Source of the DNA: a virus
Length of the DNA stretch: 26,646 nucleotides
IMG/VR virus record: IMGVR_UViG_3300027736_000217
Coordinates: 1-26,646 of that record
Strand: one strand, 5' to 3'
The notes under the pieces were generated by a model. That model was not told the DNA's origin. It searched no databases and worked only from the letters and a program-made list of their open reading frames with translations. Positions 8,262-15,888 of the stretch are shown here, piece after piece; within the stretch, counting starts at the first letter, position 1; each line of letters opens with the position of its first letter. A program made the position numbers and the translations under genes.

Positions 8262-9353
8262 ATGGAACAAGTTGAAGGCGCACAGGATACCCTGCGTGAC
8301 ACCATTCAAGCCAGTATTGTCGCCGTAACGCAGGAAAATGAGCCTGCGGAAATAGTCACGCCTGAACCGTCCGAATCAGCCGCTCAACGCGCCCGCGATG
8401 AAGTGGGTCGCTTTGCTAAAACTTCCGCTGACGCAGGACAAAAAGCCCTTAACGATGCAAAGGGCCAGCCTGCGCCTGTTGTCACGGAACCAAATGAGCC
8501 GGCAGCACAACCAATCCCGCGCCCCTCAAGCTGGTCTAAAGAAATGTGGCCGTTGTGGGACAAGCTAAACACCGGCGCAGCATTGACCGCACAAGAGGCG
8601 CGTCAGGTCGCTGAATACAACGCCAAGCGCGAGACTCAGTTTGCTACTGGTGTATCCACCTACAAGCAGATTGCAGACAACGCCAAGCCGCTTTTGGACG
8701 CAATTCAGCCATTTCAAGAGGACATGCAGCGTCACGGCATCCAAGCACCGGAAATGGTGCATCGGCTCATGTCAGCGCACAAGTCGCTGTCTATGGGTAG
8801 CCCGCAAGAAAAGTTGCAGCAGTTTGCAACTCTGGCGCAGCAATACGGAATACCTCTGCAGGCGTTCTACGATCAGGCCGCTCAACAGCAGTACCTGGCA
8901 ACGCCGCATCAACCGCAGCAACAAGCACCACAACAGCCTCCAAACTTTGAGGCAATAATCGAAAAGACGCTGCAACAACGAGAACTCAACCAAACAATTG
9001 AGTCTATGCAGCGTGATACAACGAAGTACCCGTTTTTCAATTATGTCAGAAGTACGATGGCTCAACTCCTTGAGACAGGCGCAGCTAATGACCTTGACGA
9101 TGCTTACCAGAAGTCACTTGATGCACCGGAACACGCAATGCTCTCTACCGCGATGGCTACACAGCAATCACAGGCAGCAGAAGCTCAGCGCGTAGCGGCA
9201 GCACAAACGACTGCAAGGATAGCTCGTGCCAATACCATATCTCCCCGCTCGTCAACACCGGCGGTTCCGGCAGCATCTGGTAACGGTAAAAAAAGTGTGC
9301 GCGAAAGTCTTTCTGAAGCGATGGAAATGCATCGCTCTAGCGCACGTATTTAA
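8262..9353 (+). CDS. Capsid scaffolding-like protein, 363 aa
   Basis: The ATG at 8262 has a GGAG site 7 bases upstream; the in-frame ATG at 8250 lies ahead of that site and is rejected. The protein is highly helical and Gln/Ala-rich, with a SSWSKEMWPLWDKLNTG motif and a GVSTYKQIADNAKPLLDAIQ segment typical of scaffold proteins of N4-gp56-capsid phages, then a Gln/Pro-rich linker (about residues 205-235). The C-terminus is basic and helical (KSVRESLSEAMEMHRSSARI), as expected for a capsid-binding end. It lies directly upstream of the major capsid gene. It would direct procapsid assembly and leave the mature head. Confidence 0.75.
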   Translation: MEQVEGAQDTLRDTIQASIVAVTQENEPAEIVTPEPSESAAQRARDEVGRFAKTSADAGQKALNDAKGQPAPVVTEPNEPAAQPIPRPSSWSKEMWPLWDKLNTGAALTAQEARQVAEYNAKRETQFATGVSTYKQIADNAKPLLDAIQPFQEDMQRHGIQAPEMVHRLMSAHKSLSMGSPQEKLQQFATLAQQYGIPLQAFYDQAAQQQYLATPHQPQQQAPQQPPNFEAIIEKTLQQRELNQTIESMQRDTTKYPFFNYVRSTMAQLLETGAANDLDDAYQKSLDAPEHAMLSTAMATQQSQAAEAQRVAAAQTTARIARANTISPRSSTPAVPAASGNGKKSVRESLSEAMEMHRSSARI

Positions 9354-9371
9354 TTTTTCAAGGAGCCAATT

Positions 9372-9410
9372 ATGGCATTTGCAAACAGTGCTGTGACGGA
9401 CATCATCGCT
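9372..9410 (+). CDS. Major capsid protein, exon 1 (13 codons)
   Basis: AAGGAG precedes the ATG by 6 bases. This exon encodes MAFANSAVTDIIA and is followed at once by an in-frame TAA that belongs to the intron. Family knowledge of N4-gp56-type capsid proteins says that a DIIA motif continues directly into TTIQSR, and TTIQSR is exactly what exon 2 encodes at 10231. The last base is the U required before a group I 5' splice site, and bases 9404-9410 pair with the internal guide at 10005-10011. Without splicing only this 13-residue peptide is made. Confidence 0.85.
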
Positions 9411-9425
9411 TAACAAAAAATGATG

Positions 9426-9983
9426 CTACAAGTCACTTTCGGTAATCCTATTTTTCTTCTTCCGGTTTTCGGTAGGGGTGAGGTATTGCAAGTTCCAAGG
9501 AACATGCAAGCCAGTAACGGGGCGACCGTCAATGATTCCGCGAAGCGGGATGATGTGATCGACTTCCATTCCTTTAGGGCATTTAGCATAAATTTCCAAA
9601 AGTTCTTTTTTGGATGTTCCTTTTGGAGTTTTGTCTTTTACGTCTTTTCGTCGATAGTACAGTCTGGCAGGAAAGTATGGATCAGTTTTCCATCTAATTC
9701 TGCGCGCCTCATTGATTGCGTCTTTATGTTTTTCATAAACTGCTTTCTTTTGCTGCGCGATTTTCTTTCTGTACTTTGCATCAGAGGCATAGCGATTACT
9801 TCTCCAGTCATTTTGATATTCAGAATACTTGCCAAAATATTTATGGGCTCGTTTATGAATATCAGCAAGAGAACAAGGCTTGCATTTATGGCTGACTGTT
9901 GCGCCTTTTTTGTAGTAATCGGAACGCGGCTTATCAATGCCACATTGAGGGCAGACTTTGCTCAAAAATGGTTGTCTAGGCAT
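9426..9983 (-). CDS. HNH homing endonuclease inside the intron, 185 aa
   Basis: The chosen start is the ATG at 9983, just ahead of a zinc-ribbon pattern (C11, C14, C34, C37). A longer frame to 10064 would run through the catalytic intron RNA and is rejected. A basic helical middle (residues about 40-115) is followed by an HNH motif at 141-177: VDHIIPLRG (D142, H143), then [10 protein letters not shown] (N164) and ENRKKKN. Such enzymes cut intronless alleles and spread the intron. The gene reads opposite to the capsid gene, so it is expressed from its own promoter rather than with late mRNA. No Shine-Dalgarno site precedes the ATG. Confidence 0.85.
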   Translation of the reverse strand: MPRQPFLSKVCPQCGIDKPRSDYYKKGATVSHKCKPCSLADIHKRAHKYFGKYSEYQNDWRSNRYASDAKYRKKIAQQKKAVYEKHKDAINEARRIRWKTDPYFPARLYYRRKDVKDKTPKGTSKKELLEIYAKCPKGMEVDHIIPLRGIIDGRPVTGLHVPWNLQYLTPTENRKKKNRITESDL

Positions 9984-9989
9984 AGTGAC

Positions 9990-9998
9990 ATTATAGCA
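9990..9998 (-). promoter_or_regulatory. Extended -10 promoter of the intron HNH gene
   Basis: On the minus strand this reads TGCTATAAT, a perfect TATAAT hexamer with the TGn extension that can replace a -35 box. A -35 match is weak (TGTTTT at 17-base spacing). The expected start of transcription, 6-8 bases downstream, falls on or next to the ATG at 9983, so the mRNA would be leaderless. This agrees with the absence of a ribosome binding site. The site abuts the P10 and P1 guide strand of the intron. Confidence 0.6.
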
Positions 9999-10230
9999 CG
10001 TTGGGGCGATGTAAAACAGGGTGAATTCGGTGGACGCTGAAATGCCAATACCGAGCCGATCCATACAGGAATGTATGGCGGGTGTAACGACTAGGTCATG
10101 GAGTCCAGAACGGACAGTAAAGACCCACGAGCCCCCTGCACGTTTTTATAAACGTGATGAGATAGTCTGCTCTGCATCAAAACGAAAGATGCAGAAGTGT
10201 CGGATAAAGAGCCGGCGCGATAACAACTGG

Positions 10231-11220
10231 ACAACGATTCAAAGTCGTACGCGAGCCCTCGCAGATAATTTCACAAACAATAACGCACTCGTTCAGCGCC
10301 TGAACGAACGCGGGAACGTCAAGCCGTTTAGCGGCGGAAACGTGATATTGCAGGAACTGGCGTACAACGACTCAAATACCGCAAACGTCAACTCGTACAG
10401 CGGTTTTGAGTTAATCAACATTCAGCAAAACTCCCCAATCAGCGCAGCGCAATTCTCGATTGCACAATACGCGGCTGCTGTGACGATGAGCGGACTTGAA
10501 ATGTTGCAAAACTCAGGCGAGGAAGCATTCATCGACTTGATGGAAGGCCGACTCGAAGTTACTGAGGGTCAACTGCTTAACCGGATTGGTTCCGATATTT
10601 ACGGCACTGGCTCTGGAAACGGCGGTAAGAATCTGACTGGATTGGGTACTGCTGTGCCTGATACTGCAACCACTGGAACGTATGGCGGGATTTCTCGTTC
10701 TTCGTTCTCGTTCTGGCAGTCAAAGTCATATTCCGGTGTGACTAATGGTGGCGCTGCTGTTTCGGCTGCAAACATCGTTGCTTATATGACCGCGTTAGCC
10801 GTTCAGTTGGTGCGCGGTTCAGACAAGACCGATTTGATTGTGGCTGATAACACCTACTATCAGTATTACATCAACGCACTTCAAGCAATTCAGCGTGTGT
10901 CCAGCGATGGAACCGGAAAAGCGGGAAGTGGCTTTGCTGCCGTGAAGTTCTACGCGGGCGGTATGGCGGCTGATGTGGTGCTTGACGGTGGTGTGTACAC
11001 CGGCGGCGATAGCGTGGGAAGTTGGACAGGTGCAACGAGCAGCCATATGTGGTTTCTCGACACTAAGTACTGCTTCTTGCGTCCACACAAAGACAGAAAT
11101 TTTGTCCCGATCGGCGGCGAACGGCAAGCCGTTAACCAAGACGCGGTTGTGAAACTCATTGGATGGGCTGGTAACTTCACCATGTCCAATAGTTTCCTCC
11201 AAGGCGTTTTGATAGCGTAA
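10231..11220 (+). CDS. Major capsid protein (N4-gp56 family), exon 2
   Basis: This encodes residues 14-342 of the major head protein, beginning TTIQSRTRALADN and continuing NNALVQRLNERGNVKPFSGG, then VILQELAYNDSNTANVNSYSG and AVTMSGLEMLQNSGEEAFIDL. These are hallmarks of the N4-gp56-type HK97-fold capsid family. The frame stays open upstream to an ATG at 10021, but that extension ([14 protein letters not shown]...) is intron core RNA and not protein. The composition is GC-rich compared with the intron (38 G+C of 60 at 10921-10980). The gene follows the scaffold, as is usual for this family. Confidence 0.92.
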   Translation, partial: TTIQSRTRALADNFTNNNALVQRLNERGNVKPFSGGNVILQELAYNDSNTANVNSYSGFELINIQQNSPISAAQFSIAQYAAAVTMSGLEMLQNSGEEAFIDLMEGRLEVTEGQLLNRIGSDIYGTGSGNGGKNLTGLGTAVPDTATTGTYGGISRSSFSFWQSKSYSGVTNGGAAVSAANIVAYMTALAVQLVRGSDKTDLIVADNTYYQYYINALQAIQRVSSDGTGKAGSGFAAVKFYAGGMAADVVLDGGVYTGGDSVGSWTGATSSHMWFLDTKYCFLRPHKDRNFVPIGGERQAVNQDAVVKLIGWAGNFTMSNSFLQGVLIA

Positions 11221-11235
11221 CCAAGGAGAAAAAAC

Positions 11236-11787
11236 ATGGCCTACACTATCGCAAATCCGCAAATTGGGCAGCTTCCGATCAATCAGTTTGATTCGGGAAT
11301 TGTTTCTCCTTACAACGTAGTAACTGGCAGCGCAACAACCATTCCGACGCCTCCTTTGTCGCCGGGTATGATTGTTACTGCCAATGATCCGACCTATGGC
11401 GCAGGCGAATTTATCCTGTTGCCGGGGTGCGCTTCAACCATTGTTGGTTCGTTGGTTCGTTACAACGCAACCAGCTTTGCGACTACTTTGTTGGTAAACA
11501 CTACGGTTCAGGTTATGCCTGTTGCTGTAGCAATGTCAGCAAACATTGTTGCAACTACGTGGGGTTGGTATCAAATCGCGGGTCAGGCGCTTATTGCCAA
11601 GACAGCGGTTATCCTGCTTCCAAACGTGGCGGTTTATATTTCCGCTACGGCAGGCAAGATCAAGGCGCTGGCTTCGGCTGGATTGCAGATCATGGCTGCA
11701 AGAACGGGTTCGGCTACTACGGCCAGCGCGTCTGGTACTGTTGTTGTGTTTATCAACAGGCCTCACGCACAAGGCCAAATAACCTAA
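11236..11787 (+). CDS. Post-capsid virion protein, 183 aa
   Basis: A strong AAGGAG lies 8 bases upstream, 15 bases after the capsid stop. The protein is beta-rich: an N-terminal segment with PINQFDSGIVSPYNVVTGSA, several hydrophobic strands (PVAVAMSANIVATTWGWYQI, AGQALIAKTAVILLPNVAVYI) and no charged helices. Its position directly after the major capsid gene and before a strong terminator suggests a capsid decoration (cement) protein made in similar amounts. The family is not certain. Confidence 0.65.
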   Translation: MAYTIANPQIGQLPINQFDSGIVSPYNVVTGSATTIPTPPLSPGMIVTANDPTYGAGEFILLPGCASTIVGSLVRYNATSFATTLLVNTTVQVMPVAVAMSANIVATTWGWYQIAGQALIAKTAVILLPNVAVYISATAGKIKALASAGLQIMAARTGSATTASASGTVVVFINRPHAQGQIT

Positions 11788-11800
11788 CTAGGTGTTATTT

Positions 11801-11832
11801 AATTCCCTCTGGATTAAACTCCAGGGGGAATT
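11801..11832 (+). terminator. Intrinsic terminator after capsid operon
   Basis: A 13-bp stem (11801-11813 with 11820-11832) has a single U.G wobble around the loop TTAAAC. The closing AATT and following ATTTC give only a modest U-tract on the plus strand. The upstream TTATTTAATT gives a similar one on the minus strand, so it may work in both directions. It separates highly expressed capsid genes from the AT-rich sugar-modification cassette. Confidence 0.75.
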
Positions 11833-11856
11833 ATTTCAACTTGATTGGGATTTTAA

Positions 11857-13050
11857 ATGTTTCAAAAACGGTTTTCTTGTGCATTTTGCGGGAATCATAC
11901 AATAGAGATTCTTGACTATGGAACCGTTGCATTAGCTGGTGGATTTTTAAAGCCAGAACAATTTGCAACTGAAGAAAAATATCCGCTTTCTTTACATTTT
12001 TGTGAGCGGTGTTATGCGGTTCAAATTCCGCAACATATTCCCCCTGAAAAAATGTTTTCAAACTATTTTTATTTTACTTCGGCAACTAATACAATGCGCA
12101 AGCATTTTGTTTCTTATGCCAATGAAATAGTTAGATTGTTTAATCCAAAATCTGTTGTTGAAATTGGCTGTAATGATGGTGGTTTGTTATCGTCATTGGC
12201 AGATCATGGGGTAAAAGTAACTGGTATTGATCCTGCGTCAAATGTAGTGAAATCAATTACTGATAAACGAATTAAAGTTATTAACAGTTTTTTGAACGAA
12301 ACAATATCAAAAGAAATTGGCAAAGTTGATGTTGTCATTGCAAACAACGTATTTGCGCATATTTCAAAAATACATGAAGCAACTTTGTGCATTTCAAACA
12401 TGCTTACCGATAATGGCGTATTTATATTAGAAGTTAATAAGTTGCATAGCATGATTACTGACCTGCAATATGATTGGGTCTATCACGAACATTTGTATTA
12501 TTACTCAACCATTGCTTTGCAAAGGCATTTGCGAAATCACGGACTTGAGATTTTTGATATGCAGAATTTGCAAACACATGGAGGGTCTGCAAGATATTAT
12601 GTATGCAAATCAAAAAAACGACCAATAACGAAATCCGTTACTACGCAAGTTGAACGCGAATTATGGATGGGGTTAGATAAAATTGATCGGTTTATGAAGT
12701 TTTCTGATTCAGTAAAACAACATCGCGTATCTATGCGTGAGTTTATGGGTCAGATAGATAAAAAAAGAGTTGCTGGATATGGGGCTTGTGGACGCACCAA
12801 TACCATGATTCAATATTGCAACTTGGAATTAGATTACATCGTTGATGATGCCAAAGCAAAACAGGGATTTTATACACCGGGATCACACATTCCGATTGTC
12901 GATAGGGGCGTAATGGACAAAGCAAATCCTGATGTTGTAATTGTGTTTGCGTGGAGTTTTATTGATGAAATTTCATCCAAAGTTTCTAATAGCCGATTAG
13001 TTGTTCCATTGCCGTACATTTATGATGTAAAAGAATGGGCGGTAGCATGA
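11857..13050 (+). CDS. Sugar C-methyltransferase-like SAM protein, 397 aa
   Basis: The architecture matches the three-part family of sugar C-methyltransferases (TylC3/NovU/TcaB9 type). An N-terminal zinc-binding part carries C8/C11 and C49/C52. A Rossmann SAM-binding domain has motif I VVEIGCNDGGLL (100-111) and GIDPA acid D125. A conserved YHEHLYYYS (209-217) corresponds to the catalytic His/Glu region. A C-terminal domain has VAGYGACGRTNTM (305-317) and VDDAKAKQGFYTPG. Members methylate nucleotide-linked deoxysugars. The ribosome site is weak (GGGA). G+C is very low (14 of 60 at 12241-12300, 19 of 60 at 12061-12120) against its neighbours, which suggests recent transfer. It overlaps the glycosyltransferase gene by ATGA. 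Confidence 0.85.
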   Translation: MFQKRFSCAFCGNHTIEILDYGTVALAGGFLKPEQFATEEKYPLSLHFCERCYAVQIPQHIPPEKMFSNYFYFTSATNTMRKHFVSYANEIVRLFNPKSVVEIGCNDGGLLSSLADHGVKVTGIDPASNVVKSITDKRIKVINSFLNETISKEIGKVDVVIANNVFAHISKIHEATLCISNMLTDNGVFILEVNKLHSMITDLQYDWVYHEHLYYYSTIALQRHLRNHGLEIFDMQNLQTHGGSARYYVCKSKKRPITKSVTTQVERELWMGLDKIDRFMKFSDSVKQHRVSMREFMGQIDKKRVAGYGACGRTNTMIQYCNLELDYIVDDAKAKQGFYTPGSHIPIVDRGVMDKANPDVVIVFAWSFIDEISSKVSNSRLVVPLPYIYDVKEWAVA

Positions 13051-15149
13051 TTTCTTTAATTTTGCCGTATTGGGACAGACAGGTTGCGGCGGATAAGGCT
13101 TTGCTGCAATTGGCGCAAACTTATCCTGATTTAGATATGGAAGTTATTGTCGTTGATGATGGCAATCTGGTTCCATTCCAAACGCCGGATGTTGCTCTGA
13201 ATATCCGCGTCATTCGGTTACCGAAAAAGACGATACCGAAATGCCCAACTTTGGCATGGAATGTTGGCGTTGAATATGCTATTGGCGACATTGTTGTTTT
13301 AAGTTGCATTGAAATACTTCACACTCAGCCAGTTATTGAGAAATTAGTAGAATCGGTGCGCAACATTGGGCCGTTAGGTTATGTTTTAGCTGCTGCGTGG
13401 AATCCAGAAACAGATACATGGCAATGCCATAGCGCAGTAAAAACACCTCGCAATCCAACCGGAACTGGATTGTCTTTTTGTGGAGCAATGCACAAATCGC
13501 TTTATTTAAAAGCGGGTGGATTTGACGATGAGTACCGCAATAATGGTGGCGCAGGATACGAGGACAATGATTTTATCAATCGAATGCTAATTGCTGGTGC
13601 AAGATTTGTAATCCGCGATGATTTAATAGTGATTCATCCAAAATCAGACGCTACAATTAGTTGGGGGCCTGGTCGATTTACTATTAACGAAAAGTTGTAT
13701 TACAAAAAATGGCCTAATGAACTGCGTTTGAACTCCATAACTTTCTGCTGTGTCAATGCGGGCGATTACCTTGGACGCGGGCGGGAGTACGTTGAAAAGC
13801 TCTATGCAATGCTGTTGTGTTGCCTTCCTGATGGGCTGGCATTCAAGTTTGTCTGCTTTACTGATGATCCGTTTGAAAAGGAAGGGATTGAGTGCCGACC
13901 TTTGATTGATGGCATTGAAGGTTGGAATCAGAAGATTGCGCTATTTAAGCCAGGTGTATTTGAGGATGGCGAAAGAATCATCTATCTTGACTTGGATACC
14001 CTGCTAATTGGCAGGATTGACAAGATTTTGGATTATCAGGGCGAATTTGCTGTGTTGCGGGATTTCTGGAGGCCGGAAGGATTTGGGCCGGCAGTCATGT
14101 TGTGGCGGGCAGGTTTTGGTGATTGGATATGGAATGACTATGCCAGAGCAGGAATGCCAGAACTTGATAGAGGAGATCAGGAATGGCTTGAAACGGTATT
14201 TTCTGCTCATGGGTACACGCCCAATATCCTGCAAGATATGTATCCGGGATTCTTTTGCTCGTTCAAAGGAGACTGCAAGCCGCATCCCCCACAAGGAACC
14301 CGCGTAGTCTGCTTTCATGGCTTACCTAGACCGCACGACTGCGGTGACTGGATGGCGGAAGTTTGGAATGGCCGCGTAACCGGATCGGCTGTTGAACTGC
14401 TGTGCAACGTGGAAATGGCGAAAATAGCTGAAAACATCAAATCGGCGTGTTTGCGGGATATTCCAATGCTGGATCAGTTGCCGGCCAATAATGGTGACGT
14501 AATGCTTGTGGGTGGCGGGCCGTCTATGAAAGACGAATTAGACTTTATCCGCGCTAAATGGAAAACCGGGACGCCAATTATTGCCATGAACGGAACGGCT
14601 GACTTTCTTGCTGATAACGGCATTATTCCTGATATGCAAATTGCCATTGATGCGCGAAAAGAAAACCTACGATTTTTGAAGCGTAGAAGTGCAAAACAAT
14701 ACTTTTTTGCATCCCAATGCCATCCGGCGCTATTTGACTATATTGGCAACCCTACGTTGTTCCATATCGCTTTGGTTGATTGGGAAAAATACGTTCCACA
14801 AGATACTAGGGCAATGGTGCTTGGCGGTGGGCATTCCGTAGGCATGTTTGCCATGAGCCTAGCCTATGTACTTGGATTTCGGAAGATGCACCTTTACGGG
14901 TATGATTCAAGCTATGCCAATGACAGCCATCATGCTTATGAGCAAAAGTCTAATGATGATGACGCTATTGTTGAGGCGCACGTTCAAGGTAGAACATTTA
15001 AAACTACTGCTTGGATGGTTACTCAAGTGAATGAGTTTCAGGAATTATCCGGGCAATTGTCCCAAATGGGATGCATGATTACGACACACGGCCAAGGGCT
15101 GCTGCCGTATGTGGCTTGGCAACGAGCCGCATTAGCCAAAGCAGCCTAA
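13047..15149 (+). CDS. Three-domain glycosyltransferase / DUF115-like fusion, 700 aa
   Basis: The start is the ATG at 13047 overlapping the upstream stop (ATGA); an ATG 12 bases earlier is less likely. Residues ~1-225 resemble a family 2 glycosyltransferase: ISLILPYWDR, VIVVDDGN (35-40), CGAMHKSLYLKAGGFD and GGAGYEDNDF (167-175). Residues ~230-445 resemble a GT8-like GT-A domain: ITFCCVNAGD, FVCFTDDP and the metal-binding DxD in YLDLDTLL (D315, D317). Residues ~483-700 resemble the DUF115/MptE-like fold: VMLVGGGPSM (485-494), IAMNG, AIDAR, HLYGYDSSY (615-623). DUF115 domains occur in flagellin (Maf) glycosylation. The protein probably builds or transfers sugar chains, coupled with the methyltransferase. 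The target is unknown. Confidence 0.8.
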   Translation: MISLILPYWDRQVAADKALLQLAQTYPDLDMEVIVVDDGNLVPFQTPDVALNIRVIRLPKKTIPKCPTLAWNVGVEYAIGDIVVLSCIEILHTQPVIEKLVESVRNIGPLGYVLAAAWNPETDTWQCHSAVKTPRNPTGTGLSFCGAMHKSLYLKAGGFDDEYRNNGGAGYEDNDFINRMLIAGARFVIRDDLIVIHPKSDATISWGPGRFTINEKLYYKKWPNELRLNSITFCCVNAGDYLGRGREYVEKLYAMLLCCLPDGLAFKFVCFTDDPFEKEGIECRPLIDGIEGWNQKIALFKPGVFEDGERIIYLDLDTLLIGRIDKILDYQGEFAVLRDFWRPEGFGPAVMLWRAGFGDWIWNDYARAGMPELDRGDQEWLETVFSAHGYTPNILQDMYPGFFCSFKGDCKPHPPQGTRVVCFHGLPRPHDCGDWMAEVWNGRVTGSAVELLCNVEMAKIAENIKSACLRDIPMLDQLPANNGDVMLVGGGPSMKDELDFIRAKWKTGTPIIAMNGTADFLADNGIIPDMQIAIDARKENLRFLKRRSAKQYFFASQCHPALFDYIGNPTLFHIALVDWEKYVPQDTRAMVLGGGHSVGMFAMSLAYVLGFRKMHLYGYDSSYANDSHHAYEQKSNDDDAIVEAHVQGRTFKTTAWMVTQVNEFQELSGQLSQMGCMITTHGQGLLPYVAWQRAALAKAA

Positions 15150-15174
15150 CTTTGAATACTCAAAGGAATTAAAA

Positions 15175-15879
15175 ATGCTTGCTTCAGACCTAAATAACAC
15201 TGATTTCGTCAATGCCCGCAATCCCGACTCCGGGCTGCATGTGGAGTTCTATTGGCATGAGCCTGTTGATGCTTGGGCATCGCGGGAAGCATCTGCCGTA
15301 GCGCAGCGTAATGTCGTCGTAAAAGGGCCAAAACAGCCTTTTGTTCGCATTATGGTTCCTGGCATTAAAGAAACGATTTGGGAGGAATCAGTTGCGGAGC
15401 GCCACAAGCAGCGTTTCCCTCAACATTGGTTGGCGTGGCAGATGGCGGAAGGTTTGATTGATGGCGACGGTGATATTCCTGGCTGGAAACTTTCAGAATG
15501 GAACGAGCTAAACGAGGAACTTGTGCGGGAACTGCGTTATTTGCGATTCCAGACCGTCGAGCAGCTTGCAGGAGCGAATGACAAACAAATCCAAGGCATC
15601 GGTATGGGCGGCGTCAGTTTGCGCGAGAAGGCCCGCGTAGCACTCCGCAATCGCATGGGCGATGAAACCCGCGAAGCATTGGCTGAAAGTGAGAAGGAAA
15701 AGCAGGAACTGAAGGCGCGACTTGAGCGGATGGAAGCGATGATGGCGAAAATGATGCCGCCTGATCCAATTTCACCGGATTTGATACCGCCAAACCCAAC
15801 TGAAGAAGGTCTGCCATTGGTTGCGCCCGAAAAGCGCGCGCCAGGCCGTCCTCCAAAGGCTGAAGCGGCGGCAATTTAA
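15175..15879 (+). CDS. Phage protein with HhH-like motif and coiled coil, 234 aa
   Basis: AAAGGAA lies ahead of the ATG. The N-terminal ~100 residues are an alpha/beta part (HVEFYWHEPVDAW, PFVRIMVPG, ERHKQRFPQHWLAW). Residues 118-155 (RELRYLRFQTVEQLAGANDK, then QIQGIGMGGVSLREKAR) resemble a helix-hairpin-helix DNA-binding motif. A charged coiled coil follows (164-194), then a Pro-rich tail with an AT-hook-like RAPGRPPKA. I associate this kind of protein with phage head-tail regions, where it may touch packaged DNA, but no function is established. Confidence 0.65.
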   Translation: MLASDLNNTDFVNARNPDSGLHVEFYWHEPVDAWASREASAVAQRNVVVKGPKQPFVRIMVPGIKETIWEESVAERHKQRFPQHWLAWQMAEGLIDGDGDIPGWKLSEWNELNEELVRELRYLRFQTVEQLAGANDKQIQGIGMGGVSLREKARVALRNRMGDETREALAESEKEKQELKARLERMEAMMAKMMPPDPISPDLIPPNPTEEGLPLVAPEKRAPGRPPKAEAAAI

Positions 15880-15888
15880 GGATTAATC

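Larger units (their letters stand above)
9411..10230 (+). ncRNA. Group I intron in the capsid gene, antisense HNH in P1 loop
   Basis: This is a self-splicing-type group I intron of 820 nt. Elements that can be drawn: P1, exon CATCGCT (9404-9410) with guide GGCGATG (10005-10011), ending in the U.G wobble at the splice site. P10, CGTTG (9999-10003) with exon-2 CAACG (10232-10236). P3, CAGGG (10017-10021) with CCCTG (10134-10138). P4, TCGGT (10027-10031) with ACCGA (10050-10054). P6 hairpin, CCATAC/GTATGG (10061-10078). P7, GACTA (10089-10093) with TAGTC (10163-10167). P7.2, GTCC/GGAC (10103-10115), an IA-subgroup trait. P8 (10139-10156). P9 (10172-10194). The intron ends in G10230. The HNH gene lies wholly in the P1 loop. 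Splicing restores a 342-residue capsid protein. Confidence 0.92.

Noticed and set aside
9402-9425. Local hairpin between exon 1 CATCAT and intron ATGATG as an alternative P1
   Set aside because: It lacks the U.G splice-site pair and leaves the splice site in a loop, while the guide at 10005-10011 gives a proper 7-bp P1 with a matching P10.
9420-10040. 206-residue plus-strand ORF across the intron
   Set aside because: It is the mirror of the HNH gene; the product is Phe/Ser/Arg-rich with no domain, and no ribosome site precedes it.
9984-10064. N-terminal extension of the intron HNH gene to an ATG at 10064
   Set aside because: It would cover intron core elements P3 to P6. The ATG at 9983 lies directly before the zinc ribbon and directly after a TATAAT promoter.
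10021-10230. N-terminal 70 codons of an apparent 399-residue capsid ORF
   Set aside because: The stretch is the catalytic core of a group I intron, has no ribosome binding site, and the true N-terminus is encoded by exon 1 at 9372-9410.
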